A DNA stretch of 64,000 bases from JACVRW01 sp963751105 (GTDB taxonomy: Bacteria; Actinomycetota; Thermoleophilia; Solirubrobacterales; Thermoleophilaceae), in the NCBI GenBank assembly GCA_963751105.1, contig CAVVTG010000002.1:496001-560000 (forward strand). The letters run 5' to 3'. The position numbers and the translations under genes are program-made. Below, one piece after another: positions 15,899 to 26,162 of this stretch; within the stretch, counting starts at the first letter, position 1; each line of letters begins with the position of its first letter. The notes beneath the pieces were generated by a model that saw only the letters and a program-made list of their open reading frames with translations, ran no database searches and had not been told where the DNA came from.

Positions 15899-16336
15899 TC
15901 AGTCAGCGTCCTCGCCGAACGCCGTGACCATCACGCTGCGCGAGCCGCCGTGGTCGCGATGCTCGCACAGGTAGATCCCCTGCCAGGTGCCGAGGGCCAG
16001 GCGCCCGCGCGACACCGGGATGGTCAGCGACGAGCCGAGCAGCGAGGCCTTGATGTGGGCGGGCATGTCATCCGGCCCTTCGAGCGTGTGGGCGAACTCG
16101 GGCCAGCCGTCGGGAACCGCGTTGTCGAACCACGCGTCGAAGTCGCGCCGGACGTCCGGCGAGGCGTTCTCGTTCAGAGTCAGCGAGGCCGACGTGTGCT
16201 GCATGAACACGGTGGCGACGCCGATGCTCAAAGCCGCGAGCTCCGGAAGCTCTTCCACGATCTCCGACGTGACGAGGTGAAATCCGCGCGGTCGGGCTCG
16301 GAGCGAGATCTGCTTCTGAATCCACACGCGCCGCAT
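15899..16336 (-). CDS. YjbQ/UPF0047 family protein
   Basis: A 145-aa protein of the YjbQ (UPF0047) family. Hallmarks are the QHTSASLTLNENASPDV stretch, DNAVPDGWPEFAHTLEG, PAHIKASLLGSSLTIPV and LGTWQGIYLCEHRDHGG. The conserved His, Asp and Glu residues form the family's metal site. Some members show thiamine-phosphate synthase activity in vitro, but the cellular role is unsettled. It is transcribed in the same direction as the radical SAM gene, 40 bases upstream of it, and diverges from the GGDEF-like gene. Confidence 0.9.
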   Translation of the reverse strand: MRRVWIQKQISLRARPRGFHLVTSEIVEELPELAALSIGVATVFMQHTSASLTLNENASPDVRRDFDAWFDNAVPDGWPEFAHTLEGPDDMPAHIKASLLGSSLTIPVSRGRLALGTWQGIYLCEHRDHGGSRSVMVTAFGEDAD

Positions 16337-16412
16337 TGTGGCGCGCCGCGACCAACGGGAATTTGCGCCCGGGCTTCAAGGAGCGGCCAGTTCGGTCCGA
16401 TACAGGTTCGAG

Positions 16413-17087
16413 ATGAGGATGGCCGAGGTCCTCGTGTTCACCACGCCCCCTGCTTTCGCCGTGATTCTGGCGGCGCTCGTCGTGCGCCTGCACGGCCATC
16501 TGATCGAGTTCCGCGCCGACGTCTCCGAGACCGCGCGCACGGATTCCCTCACCGGGTTGCTCAACCGGCGGGCCTTCGAGGAGCTGCTGGAGCTGGAGCT
16601 CTCGCGCGCGCGAGAGAGCGGGCGCCCGCTGTCCGTGGTGCTCGGCAGCATCGCCGGCCTCGACCGCACGGGCCGGGCGCACGACTCGGTTGGCGCCCGT
16701 CCGGCACTCCAGAGCCTCGCCGGCGAGCTGATCAAGTGGAAGCGCCGCAGCGACCACGCCGCCCGCATCGGTGACGGCGTGATCGCGCTTGTCCTCCCCG
16801 ACACCGACGAGGGAGGCGCGCTGATCCTGGCCGAGCGGCTGCGCCGCGCCGCCCAGCTCAACCTGGGAGACCTGCCCGTGCAGATCTCGATGAGCTTCGG
16901 CGTGGCGAGTCATCCTTGGCACGGAGCCGACGCCCGGGCCTTGCGCACCGCGGCCGAGCAGGCGATGAGCGCGGCCCGCGTCCGCGGCGGCCAGCGCGCC
17001 CTGATCTACGGGGCCGAGGTGGCACGCGTGCGGCTGGAAACGGCTGCACCCCGCGCCGATGCGTTCCGCGCCGGCGCCGTCTCCTAA
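16413..17087 (+). CDS. Degenerate GGDEF-domain protein
   Basis: About 224 aa from the ATG at 16413; an in-frame GTG at 16338 is possible but would abut the divergent YjbQ start. A short hydrophobic N-terminus (PPAFAVILAALVV) may anchor it in the membrane. The remainder is a GGDEF-type domain, with DSLTGLLNRRAFEELLELEL, HAARIGDGVIALVLPDTD and ISMSFGVASHP. The signature GG[DE]EF loop is replaced by GDGVI, so diguanylate cyclase activity is unlikely, and no upstream RxxD inhibitory site stands out. It may bind nucleotide or act as a scaffold. It heads rightward toward the ATP synthase operon with a 202-base gap. Confidence 0.8.
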   Translation: MRMAEVLVFTTPPAFAVILAALVVRLHGHLIEFRADVSETARTDSLTGLLNRRAFEELLELELSRARESGRPLSVVLGSIAGLDRTGRAHDSVGARPALQSLAGELIKWKRRSDHAARIGDGVIALVLPDTDEGGALILAERLRRAAQLNLGDLPVQISMSFGVASHPWHGADARALRTAAEQAMSAARVRGGQRALIYGAEVARVRLETAAPRADAFRAGAVS

Positions 17088-17180
17088 CGGGTCAGACCCA
17101 TCACTCACGACGCCTGGGCCGCACCCGCTGAAGGGCGGATCAGCCGCAGTCCGGCTCGGATCGACACACCCGCCACAAGT

Positions 17181-17201
17181 GTCACAAAGTAGTCACAAAG
17201 T
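17181..17201 (+). promoter_or_regulatory. Direct repeat GTCACAAAGT upstream of the ATP synthase operon
   Basis: GTCACAAAGT occurs at 17181-17190 and again at 17192-17201, one helical turn apart (period 11). A related CACAAG lies at 17175-17180. The pair sits about 90 bases before the first ATP synthase reading frame in a 202-base gap (17088-17289) that otherwise holds no gene. Same-face spacing suggests a regulator binding site. A possible -10 (TAGCTT) follows at 17214-17219. No experimental support. Confidence 0.4.
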
Positions 17202-17289
17202 CCTCGGGTCATGTAGCTTTCCAGCCCCGGGTAAGGAGTACCAATAGCCTCACCGCAAGCCCGCCGCCTCGCCCCTCCCGGAATACCCC

Positions 17290-17688
17290 TTGACGAGTCA
17301 CGCCCTGAAAGCACCTGACCCCATGCCGCTGCGTGTGTTGCGGTACCTCGATCTCGTGGTCCTCGCCCTCGCGCTGCCGATCTTCCTGGCCGCGGGCCTG
17401 CCGCTGCTGGGCTGGGCCGGGGCGGCCGGGGGCTGGTTGCTGCAGCGGCTCGTCCAGCACTTCATCGAGAAGCGCGCCCGGGAATCCGACGACCCGCGCA
17501 CCGTGGCCGGGCTGCTCACCGGGAGCATGATCGCCAGGGGGTGGATCGTGGCCGGCTCGATCTTCGTGGTCGGCCTCACCGAGCGCGAGGCGGGCCTCGC
17601 CGCGGCGATTCTCGCCATCACGCTCTTCACCTGCTACTTCACCAGTCAGATGCTCACCCGCCCGTTCGAGAGCGAGCCGAGCCGGTGA
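17290..17688 (+). CDS. AtpI-like membrane protein at the head of the ATP synthase operon
   Basis: A 132-aa hydrophobic protein with about four membrane segments (LDLVVLALALPIFLAAG, LLGWAGAAGGWLLQ, MIARGWIVAGSIFVVG, LAAAILAITLFTCYF). Position and topology match the subunit I/AtpI slot. AtpI helps assemble the c-ring or supply magnesium in some species, but sequence similarity is weak, so the name rests mainly on context. The start is uncertain: TTG at 17290, or the ATG at 17323 that begins MPLRVLRYL. The stop overlaps the atpB GTG, making it part of the same operon. Confidence 0.65.
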   Translation: MTSHALKAPDPMPLRVLRYLDLVVLALALPIFLAAGLPLLGWAGAAGGWLLQRLVQHFIEKRARESDDPRTVAGLLTGSMIARGWIVAGSIFVVGLTEREAGLAAAILAITLFTCYFTSQMLTRPFESEPSR

Positions 17689-18656
17689 CCACCGCCGAGG
17701 CCAGCGCGCCCGCCACGTCAGGCTCGCCGGAGCGACAGACCGAGGAGCGCAAGGGACTGAGCACCAAGGCCAAGGTGCTCATCGGCTTCGGCATCTACCT
17801 GGGCGTCGCCGTGCTGCTCTACCTCGTGTTCGGCAGCGACGGCGAGAACACCGAGTTCCAGCCGCAGGAGGAGTTTCGCCTCGAGCCCTGGATCGAGCTG
17901 AACGTCGGCGGGCTCGACCTCTCGTTCAACAAGGCTGTGCTCTACCTGTTGCTCACCTGCATCCTCACCGTGGGCACGATGACCTACATCGCGCGCCGGA
18001 TGCAGGACAAACCCAACCGCACGCAGACGATCATCGAGGGCGCCTACGACCTCACCCACAACCAGATCACCCGCACCAACATGCCCGACCGGGCCGCGGC
18101 CAGGTGGTTCCCGTTCGTGGCCACCCTGTTCTTCTTCATCTGGTTCTCGAACATGCTCGGCTACATCCCGCTGCCGGTGAACGACCACGAGACGATCGAC
18201 ATCTTCGGGCTCGACTTCCCCGCCTTTGCCCTCTACGCGGCCACGGCCAACCTGTCGATCCCGCTCGTGCTGACCCTCGCCGTGTTCTTCATCTACCAGG
18301 TGGAGGGGGTGCGCCGGCACGGCTTCGTCAAGTACCTCAAGGGCTGGCTCCCCGCCGGGGTGACCGGCGCGGCCGCCGTTCCGATCTTCATCATCGAGGT
18401 GATCTCGCAGTTCGTGCGGATCATCTCGCTCTCCGTTCGTCTGTTCGCCAACATCCTCGCCGGCCATCTGCTCATCCTGTTCATGGGCGGAGGGCTGGCG
18501 GTGCTGCTCGGCATCACCGCGCTCGGCTGGATCACCCTGCCGCTGGCGGTCGCCTTCTTCATCTTCGAGGTGGGGCTGGTGGCCACCCTGCAGGCCTTCA
18601 TCTTCGCCACGCTCACATCCATCTACTTCGGCGAGGCAAGCGCCGGTGGTCACTAA
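17685..18656 (+). CDS. atpB: ATP synthase Fo subunit a
   Basis: A 323-aa subunit a, which forms the two proton half-channels beside the c-ring. The essential arginine lies in RIISLSVRLFANILAGHLL (about 258-276). Other features are RWFPFVATLFFFIWFSNMLGY, ALYAATANLSIPLVL and VATLQAFIFATLTSIYFGEA near the end. The GTG at 17685 overlaps the atpI-like stop. The N-terminus has a long soluble leader of about 35 residues, then a first membrane helix and a polar loop with GENTEFQPQEEF before the conserved core. Confidence 0.95.
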   Translation: MTTAEASAPATSGSPERQTEERKGLSTKAKVLIGFGIYLGVAVLLYLVFGSDGENTEFQPQEEFRLEPWIELNVGGLDLSFNKAVLYLLLTCILTVGTMTYIARRMQDKPNRTQTIIEGAYDLTHNQITRTNMPDRAAARWFPFVATLFFFIWFSNMLGYIPLPVNDHETIDIFGLDFPAFALYAATANLSIPLVLTLAVFFIYQVEGVRRHGFVKYLKGWLPAGVTGAAAVPIFIIEVISQFVRIISLSVRLFANILAGHLLILFMGGGLAVLLGITALGWITLPLAVAFFIFEVGLVATLQAFIFATLTSIYFGEASAGGH

Positions 18657-18661
18657 GGAGG
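18655..18661 (+). promoter_or_regulatory. Strong ribosome binding site of atpE
   Basis: AAGGAGG, a near-perfect Shine-Dalgarno sequence, lies 4 bases before the atpE ATG and overlaps the atpB stop. Most genes here have weak or no such site. A strong one fits the need for about ten c subunits per complex. Confidence 0.75.
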
Positions 18662-18665
18662 ATCC

Positions 18666-18932
18666 ATGGATCTCGCAGTGTTGATTCCCATCGCCCAGGC
18701 GGCCGACCCCACGGACGGTCTGAAGGCGATCGCTCTCGGCGTCGGCGCCGGACTCGGCACGATCGGCCCGGGCATCGGCGTGGGCTACATCTTCGGCAAG
18801 GTGATCGAGTCGGTCACCCGACAGCCCGAGATGCGTGAGGAGATCACGAGCATCCAGTGGCTCGGGTTCGCCCTCACCGAGGCGATCGTGTTCTACGCCT
18901 TCATCTTCGGCCTGATCGCCTTCTTCCTCTAG
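18666..18932 (+). CDS. atpE: ATP synthase Fo subunit c
   Basis: An 88-aa two-helix proteolipid that forms the rotor ring. Helix 1 has the glycine-rich GVGAGLGTIGPGIGVGYIFG (about 25-44), the polar loop is TRQPEMREE, and helix 2 carries the proton-binding carboxylate Glu72 in GFALTEAIVFYAFIFGLIAF. The residues that would mark a sodium-binding ring are absent, so a proton-driven enzyme is expected. Translation is set by the AAGGAGG just upstream. The next start codon follows the stop without a gap. Confidence 0.96.
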   Translation: MDLAVLIPIAQAADPTDGLKAIALGVGAGLGTIGPGIGVGYIFGKVIESVTRQPEMREEITSIQWLGFALTEAIVFYAFIFGLIAFFL

Positions 18933-19514
18933 GTGGACGGCCTGGGCAACATCCTGCTGCTGGCGGCCACCGAGGAGGAGGGCGGCGGCAGCTTCCTGGT
19001 CAGCCCCAACGTCGGGCTGATGATCTGGACGCTGCTCGCGTTCGGCACGACGCTGTACCTGCTCAACAAGCTCGCCTTCCCGCGCATCGCCGAGGCACTC
19101 GACCGGCGCCGGCAGGCCATCGAGGACTCGATCGCGTCCGCGGAGCGCTCCCGCGCCGAGGCCGACGAACTGCTCGAGGAGTACCGCGCCCGGCTGCGCG
19201 AGGCCCGCGAGCAGGCGGACGACATCGTGGCGCGCGCCCGCAAGGCGGGCGAGTCCGTGGAGGACCAGGCCAAGGTGGACGCCACCAAGCAGCGCGAGCA
19301 GCTGATGGCCCAGTCCCGTCGCGACATCGAGACCGAGACGCGCCGCGCGCTCGAGGAGATCCGGCGCGAGGTGGCCGACCTCACCGTCACCGCCACCGAG
19401 AAGGTCACGCGCAAGTCGCTGACCCCCGAGGACCACCGCCGCCTGATAGACGACGCCCTCGACGAGGTGGACTTCTCCGCCCTGGCGGGCACGCAGGGGA
19501 GTCGCAACCAATAA
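18933..19514 (+). CDS. atpF: ATP synthase Fo subunit b
   Basis: A 193-aa stator subunit: one membrane helix near the N-terminus (GLMIWTLLAFGTTLYLLN, about 28-45), then a long charged coiled coil (about 50-160) with heptad-like Glu/Arg/Ala runs that dimerises and reaches up to delta. The start is the GTG directly after the atpE stop. The leader before the membrane helix is acidic (TEEEGGG). Length and layout are normal for actinobacterial b subunits, and there is no b-delta fusion as in mycobacteria. The stop overlaps the atpH ATG by one base. Confidence 0.93.
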   Translation: MDGLGNILLLAATEEEGGGSFLVSPNVGLMIWTLLAFGTTLYLLNKLAFPRIAEALDRRRQAIEDSIASAERSRAEADELLEEYRARLREAREQADDIVARARKAGESVEDQAKVDATKQREQLMAQSRRDIETETRRALEEIRREVADLTVTATEKVTRKSLTPEDHRRLIDDALDEVDFSALAGTQGSRNQ

Positions 19515-20047
19515 TGGAAGAGATCGCCGAGGTCTACGCGCGGGCGCTGTTCGACGCCGCCCAGGAGAACGACGCGCTCGACCGCGTGCACGACGAGCTC
19601 GGCGAGTTCGCGGACGCCCTCGACAGCGAACGCAACCTGCAGGTCTTCCTGTTCTCGCCCTACTTCTCGTCCGAGGAGAAGAAGGACGGCGTGGCCCGCA
19701 TCGTCAGCGACGCGGACGAGCGGCTGGTCAACTTCCTGGAGCTGCTGGCGGAGCGGCATCGCATGCCCGCGCTGTTTCGCATCCGCCGGCACTTCGACGG
19801 CCTGTGGGCGGAGGAGAACCAGCTGCTGGAGGTGTCGGTCACGAGCGCGACCGAGCTCGACTCGGCGGTGGTCGAGGACATCGGAAGGCAGATCGAGAAG
19901 CAGACCGGCCGCAAGGTCGAGCTGGCGAGCAACGTCGATCCCGACGTACTCGGAGGCCTGAAGCTGCAGGTGGGCAACATGGTGCTCGACGCCACCGTCC
20001 GCCAGAGACTTGAAACGTTGAGAAAGCAAGTGGCCAAGGCCGCCTAG
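19514..20047 (+). CDS. atpH: ATP synthase F1 subunit delta
   Basis: A 177-aa delta (OSCP) subunit that ties the b stalk to the top of the F1 head. The N-terminal six-helix domain begins EIAEVYARALFDAAQEND, and the C-terminal domain has TGRKVELASNVDPDVLGGL and LDATVRQRLETLRKQV, both characteristic. It is a normal-length stand-alone protein, unlike the fused b-delta of mycobacteria. The ATG overlaps the last base of the atpF stop. A 21-base gap with GAAGGAG precedes atpA. Confidence 0.93.
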   Translation: MEEIAEVYARALFDAAQENDALDRVHDELGEFADALDSERNLQVFLFSPYFSSEEKKDGVARIVSDADERLVNFLELLAERHRMPALFRIRRHFDGLWAEENQLLEVSVTSATELDSAVVEDIGRQIEKQTGRKVELASNVDPDVLGGLKLQVGNMVLDATVRQRLETLRKQVAKAA

Positions 20048-20068
20048 GCCGCGAAGGAGTTCTTTCCA

Positions 20069-21772
<1,704 letters not shown>

Positions 21773-21777
21773 ACCTA

Positions 21778-22695
21778 GTGGCCAACCTGAAGGACATCCG
21801 CGGCCGCATCAGCTCGGTCAAGAACATCCGCAAGATCACGCGCGCGATGGAGATGATCTCCGCTGCGCGCCTGCGCAAGGCCGAGCAGCGGATCGAGCAC
21901 CTGCGGCCGTACGCCGACGCCATCCGCCGCATGACCGCGCGCGCCTCCCAGGCGGCAGACAGCATCCCTAACCTGCCCGTGCTCGAGGAGCGCGAGGAGA
22001 TCTCGACGGTGGGCATCCTGCTCGTCACCGGCGACCGCGGCCTGGCCGGTCCCTTCAACTCCCAGATCGTGCGCGCCGGCAACCGACGCGCGGCCGAACT
22101 GCGCAACGACGGCAAGCAGGTTCTCTGGTATGCGGTGGGGCGGCGCGGAGTCTCGTCTCTGGAGTTCCGCCAGCTCGAGGTGGGCGGGTCCTGGACGGGT
22201 TTCACCGACCGCCCGGCCTTCGCCGACGCCCGCACGGTGGCGGACGGCCTCACCTCGGCCTACGTCGACGAGAAGGTGGATCAGGTCGAGGTCATCTACA
22301 ACGGCTACATCTCGCCGGTCAACCAGGAGGTGCGGCACGAGACCCTCCTGCCCCTCCAGCAGGCCGACGTGATCGATCAGGACGAGGACGAGGACGCCGG
22401 GGACGGCGGAGACGGCGAGGAGCGCGAGCACACGCGCGCCCTCTGGATCTACGAGCCCGGTCCCGAGGAGATCCTCGTGCGGCTGGTGCACGACTACGTG
22501 GAGATCTCGATCTACCGCGCGATGCTCGAATCCACCGCCTCCGAGCACGGCGCCCGCATGAGCGCCATGCGCAACGCATCGGACAACGCCGGGGACCTGA
22601 TCGACGACCTGACCCTGGCCGCCAACCGCCAGCGCCAGGCCGAGATCACCCAGGAGATCATGGAAGTGGTGGCCGGCGCCGAGGGACTTCGCTAG
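21778..22695 (+). CDS. atpG: ATP synthase F1 subunit gamma, with an acidic insertion
   Basis: A 305-aa central-shaft subunit. The N-terminal helix is DIRGRISSVKNIRKITRAME, the C-terminal helix carries MSAMRNASDNAGDLIDDLTL and NRQRQAEITQEIMEVV, and the Rossmann part has LLVTGDRGLAGPFNSQIV. Residues about 200-217 form a short acidic insertion (DQDEDEDAGDGGDGEERE) within the globular domain, where many homologues have only a loop. Mycobacterial gamma also has an inserted loop in this domain, though of different sequence. The start is a GTG 5 bases after the atpA stop. Confidence 0.95.
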   Translation: MANLKDIRGRISSVKNIRKITRAMEMISAARLRKAEQRIEHLRPYADAIRRMTARASQAADSIPNLPVLEEREEISTVGILLVTGDRGLAGPFNSQIVRAGNRRAAELRNDGKQVLWYAVGRRGVSSLEFRQLEVGGSWTGFTDRPAFADARTVADGLTSAYVDEKVDQVEVIYNGYISPVNQEVRHETLLPLQQADVIDQDEDEDAGDGGDGEEREHTRALWIYEPGPEEILVRLVHDYVEISIYRAMLESTASEHGARMSAMRNASDNAGDLIDDLTLAANRQRQAEITQEIMEVVAGAEGLR

Positions 22696-22731
22696 CGCGA
22701 CACGACAGCAGTTCAAGGAGAAACGAACCCA

Positions 22732-24318
22732 GTGGAAGCAGCAACGCAGACGTCGGAGCAGAAGAGCGACGGCGACCAGAACTCCGGCACCGTCGAGGAG
22801 GTCCAGGGAGTCGTCGTGGAGGTGGCCTTCCCGGCCGGCCACCTGCCCGAGATCTACAACGCGCTCGAGATCGAGCTCGACCAGGCGGAGGAGGAGGGCA
22901 ACGACACCCGGCTCGTGCTCGAGGTGCAGCAGCACCTCGGCGACGACCGCATCCGGGCGGTGGCCATGGACGCCACCGACGGTCTGGCCCGCGGCACGAA
23001 GGTGATCGACACCGGCGGGCCGATCACCGTGCCCGTGGGCGAGGGCGTGCTGGGCCGCATCTTCAATCTTCTCGGTGATCCGATCGACGAGAAGGGAGAC
23101 GTGGAGTTCGAGGAGCGCTGGCCGATCCACCGGCCCGCGCCGAGCGTGGAGGACCTGACCCCCACGCGGGAGCTGTTCGAGACCGGCATCAAGGTCGTGG
23201 ACCTGCTCGCCCCCTACGCCAAGGGCGGCAAGGTCGGCCTGTTCGGCGGCGCGGGCGTGGGCAAGACCGTGCTCATCCAGGAGCTGATCAACAACATCGC
23301 CCAGGAGCACGGCGGCCTGTCGGCCTTCTGCGGCGTGGGCGAGCGCTCGCGCGAGGGCAACGACCTCTGGCTCGAGATGACCGAGTCGGGTGTGATCGAC
23401 AAGACCATGCTCGTGTTCGGCCAGATGAACGAGCCGCCCGGGGCGCGCATGCGCGTGGCTCTGTCGGGCCTGACCATGGCGGAGTACTTCCGCGAGCAGG
23501 GCGGCCAGGACGTGCTGCTGTTCATCGACAACATCTTCCGTTTCGTGCAGGCGGGCTCCGAGGTGTCGGCGCTGCTCGGCCGGATGCCCTCGCAGGTGGG
23601 CTACCAGCCCACACTCGAGACGGAGATGGGCCAGCTGCAGGAGCGGATCACGTCGACCCGCCAGGGCTCGGTCACCTCGATCCAGGCCATCTACGTGCCG
23701 GCCGACGACCTGACCGACCCGGCGCCGGCCTCGGTGTTCGCGCACCTGAACTCCACCACGTCCCTGTCGCGGGCGATCTCGGAGAAGGGCATCTACCCGG
23801 CCGTCGACCCGCTGGACTCGACCTCCACCATCCTCAAGCCGGAGATCGTGGGCGAGGAGCACTACCGGGTGGCCAACGAGGTGCGGGAGATCCTCCAGCG
23901 CTATCGCGAGCTGCAGGACATCATCGCCATCCTCGGCATCGACGAGCTCTCCGACGAGGACAAGCAGACCGTGCAGCGCGCCCGCAAGGTGGAGCGCTTC
24001 CTGTCCCAGCCGTTCTTCGTGGCCACGGCGTTCACCGGCCTCGAGGGCAAGTACGTGCCCATCGAGGAGACCGTGCGCTCCTTCGCCGAGATCATCGAAG
24101 GCAAGCACGACGACATCCCGGAGCGCGCCTTCCTGATGAAGGGCTCGATCGACGAGGTGGTCGAGGCCACGCGCGGATCGGATGGGGCGAAGGACGAGGA
24201 GGAGCAGGAGGAGCAGGACGCCGAGGACGAGGAGTCGCGCGAGGGCGAGGCCGAGGCCGACAAGGAAGCCGGAGAGGACTCGGGCACGCGCTCCTCCGAG
24301 GAGAGCGATGGCTCGTAG
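22732..24318 (+). CDS. atpD: ATP synthase F1 subunit beta, with an acidic C-terminal extension
   Basis: A 528-aa catalytic subunit. Walker A is GGAGVGKTVL (172-181), the catalytic Glu lies in GVGERSREGNDL, Walker B in DVLLFIDNIFRF, and the DELSDED segment is present near the C-terminal domain. It starts at a GTG preceded by AAGGAG. An N-terminal leader of about 18 polar residues precedes the beta barrel. After the normal end near residue 480 comes a tail of about 45 residues rich in Glu and Asp (KDEEEQEEQDAEDEES), parallel to the one on alpha. The end overlaps atpC by 11 bases. Confidence 0.96.
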   Translation: MEAATQTSEQKSDGDQNSGTVEEVQGVVVEVAFPAGHLPEIYNALEIELDQAEEEGNDTRLVLEVQQHLGDDRIRAVAMDATDGLARGTKVIDTGGPITVPVGEGVLGRIFNLLGDPIDEKGDVEFEERWPIHRPAPSVEDLTPTRELFETGIKVVDLLAPYAKGGKVGLFGGAGVGKTVLIQELINNIAQEHGGLSAFCGVGERSREGNDLWLEMTESGVIDKTMLVFGQMNEPPGARMRVALSGLTMAEYFREQGGQDVLLFIDNIFRFVQAGSEVSALLGRMPSQVGYQPTLETEMGQLQERITSTRQGSVTSIQAIYVPADDLTDPAPASVFAHLNSTTSLSRAISEKGIYPAVDPLDSTSTILKPEIVGEEHYRVANEVREILQRYRELQDIIAILGIDELSDEDKQTVQRARKVERFLSQPFFVATAFTGLEGKYVPIEETVRSFAEIIEGKHDDIPERAFLMKGSIDEVVEATRGSDGAKDEEEQEEQDAEDEESREGEAEADKEAGEDSGTRSSEESDGS

Positions 24319-24718
24319 CAGCTTCGAAGTAGAGGTCCTGACCCCGGAGGGACAGGTTTTCGCCGACGAGGTGGAGATGGTCTCCACCCGAACCACCACG
24401 GGCTCGATCGGCATCCTGGCCCATCACGCTCCGCTGATGGCGATCCTCGAGCCCACCGAGCTGCGGCTCTACAAGTCCGACTCCGACGTGGTCCGCTTCG
24501 CCCAGGGCGAGGGCTACCTGCAGGTGGTGGACAACCGCGCGCTCGTGCTGGTGGAGGACGCGATCGCACCCGACGACATCGACCGCTCGGCCATCGAGAG
24601 CCGTCTCAAGGAGGCCCGGGACACCCTGGAGCGTGCCGACGAGGAGTCGGAGGAACGGGCACGCGCCGAGCGCGAGATCCAGCGCTACGAGGCCTTTCTC
24701 GAGGTGGGCGCCTCCTAG
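24308..24718 (+). CDS. atpC: ATP synthase F1 subunit epsilon
   Basis: A 136-aa epsilon subunit that couples the shaft to the c-ring and can inhibit ATP hydrolysis. The beta-sandwich domain is typical: FEVEVLTPEGQVFADEVEMV, then GSIGILAHHAPLMAILEP. A helical C-terminal hairpin of about 45 residues is present, so the inhibitory arm is complete. The ATG at 24308 lies inside the end of atpD in another frame and gives the expected N-terminus (MARSSFEVEVL). It is the last gene of the operon; 43 bases separate it from the permease. Confidence 0.94.
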   Translation: MARSSFEVEVLTPEGQVFADEVEMVSTRTTTGSIGILAHHAPLMAILEPTELRLYKSDSDVVRFAQGEGYLQVVDNRALVLVEDAIAPDDIDRSAIESRLKEARDTLERADEESEERARAEREIQRYEAFLEVGAS

Positions 24719-24761
24719 CAGCAGGTTTGCCCGCCCGCTGATCTCGGGCAGGTCTGTCCGC

Positions 24762-26135
24762 ATGAACGAAAGCGCGATGCGCGCAGGGGTGGACGGCTCG
24801 GATGAGCCCGAGACCAACCTGAACCGCGCGATAGGGCCGGGCCTCCTCACGGTGTTCGTGATCGGGGACATCCTCGGCGCCGGGATCTACGCGCTGGTGG
24901 GCGAGGTGGGGGCCGAGACGGGCGGCGCGATCTGGACCGCCTTCATGGCCGCCTTCGTACTGGCGGTGTTCACCGCCTTCTCCTACGCCGAGCTCGTGTC
25001 GAAGTACCCGCGGGCCGCCGGCGCCGCGCTCTACACGCAGCGCGCGTTTCGAATGCCGTTCTTCACCTTCATGGTTGCCTTCGCGGTCATGTCCTCGGGT
25101 ATCGCCTCCGCGAGCACCCTGTCGCGGGCCTTCGCCGGCGACTACCTCAGCGAGTTCGTCGACCTGCCGCTCGTGCTGGCGGCGATCATCTTCATCATCC
25201 TCGTCGCCGCCATCAACATGCGCGGCATAGCCGAGTCGGTGAGGCTCAACCTGGTGCTCACCTCCATCGAGGTGATCGGGCTGATCCTGATCGTGGTGAT
25301 CGGCGTGGCCGCCCTGGGCGAGGGCTCGGGCGACTTCTCCCGCAACTTCGAGTTCAAGGAGGGGGAGAGCGTGGTCACGGCGATCGTGGCCGGCACGGCG
25401 CTGTCCTTCTACGCGATGATCGGGTTCGAGGACTCCGTGAACGTCGCGGAGGAGACCAAGCACCCGGCGCGCACGTTCCCCCGAGCGCTGTTCACGGGCC
25501 TGGCGGTGGCGGGAGTGATCTACCTGCTGGTGACCCTCACGGCGTCGCTCGTGGTGCCCACCGCCGACCTGTCCGGATCCGACGCGCCGCTGCTCGAGGT
25601 GGTGGAACAGGGTCCGCTCGGGATCTCCACCAAGCTGTTCGCCTTCATCGCGCTGATGGCGGTGGCCAACAGCGCGCTCATCAACATGATCATGGCGTCG
25701 CGCATCGTCTACGGGATGGCCGACCAGGGGATCGTGGCCCGCGTCTTCTCCCGCACGCTGCCCTCGCGCCGCACGCCGTTCGTGGCGATCATCCTCACCA
25801 CCGCGATCGCGATCGCGCTGATCTGCACCGGGGACCTGGCCACGCTCGCCGACACCACGGTGATCCTGCTCCTGTCGGTGTTCACGGTGGTGAACGTGGC
25901 CGCGCTGGTGCTGCGCAGCAGCCAGGTCGACCACGATCACTTCCAGGGCCCCGCGATCTTCCCGATCCTCGGTGCGCTGGTGGCGGCCTGGCTGCTGGTG
26001 GACACGGCACTCGACGACTTCTCGCTGGTGCTGCGCGCGCTCATCCTCCTGGCCGTCGGTGTGGTGCTGTGGGGGATCAACCGGCTGGTGGACGGGCCGC
26101 CCGAGAACGTGGACGCCGAACGCCTGGAGGGGTGA
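24762..26135 (+). CDS. APC-family amino acid permease
   Basis: A 457-aa transporter with about 12 membrane segments. The first helix has the broken-helix signature FVIGDILGAGIYALVGEVG of the APC superfamily. The second and third carry FSYAELVSKYPRAAGAALY, and helix 6 is SFYAMIGFEDSVNVAEETKHP, which contains the conserved substrate-site region. The substrate cannot be read from sequence; cationic or neutral amino acids are usual. The ATG at 24762 gives a short cytosolic N-terminus before helix 1; longer in-frame extensions run back into atpC and are discarded. Confidence 0.9.
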   Translation: MNESAMRAGVDGSDEPETNLNRAIGPGLLTVFVIGDILGAGIYALVGEVGAETGGAIWTAFMAAFVLAVFTAFSYAELVSKYPRAAGAALYTQRAFRMPFFTFMVAFAVMSSGIASASTLSRAFAGDYLSEFVDLPLVLAAIIFIILVAAINMRGIAESVRLNLVLTSIEVIGLILIVVIGVAALGEGSGDFSRNFEFKEGESVVTAIVAGTALSFYAMIGFEDSVNVAEETKHPARTFPRALFTGLAVAGVIYLLVTLTASLVVPTADLSGSDAPLLEVVEQGPLGISTKLFAFIALMAVANSALINMIMASRIVYGMADQGIVARVFSRTLPSRRTPFVAIILTTAIAIALICTGDLATLADTTVILLLSVFTVVNVAALVLRSSQVDHDHFQGPAIFPILGALVAAWLLVDTALDDFSLVLRALILLAVGVVLWGINRLVDGPPENVDAERLEG

Positions 26136-26148
26136 CCTCATCCGCCGG

Positions 26149-26154
26149 TAGGGT
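26149..26154 (+). promoter_or_regulatory. -10-like hexamer TAGGGT of the DMT transporter gene
   Basis: TAGGGT ends 8 bases before the ATG at 26163 within a 27-base gap after the permease stop. It fits the recurrent leaderless pattern. Confidence 0.4.
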
Positions 26155-26162
26155 CCGCGCTC

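Noticed and set aside
16338..16412. GTG at 16338 as the start of the GGDEF-like protein
   Set aside because: It would abut the divergent YjbQ start with one base between, leaving no room for a promoter; the ATG at 16413 is more plausible.
24728..24750. TGCCCG/CGGGCA hairpin after atpC as a terminator
   Set aside because: The stem is only 6 bp with an 11-base loop and no T run, so chance is likely in this GC-rich DNA.
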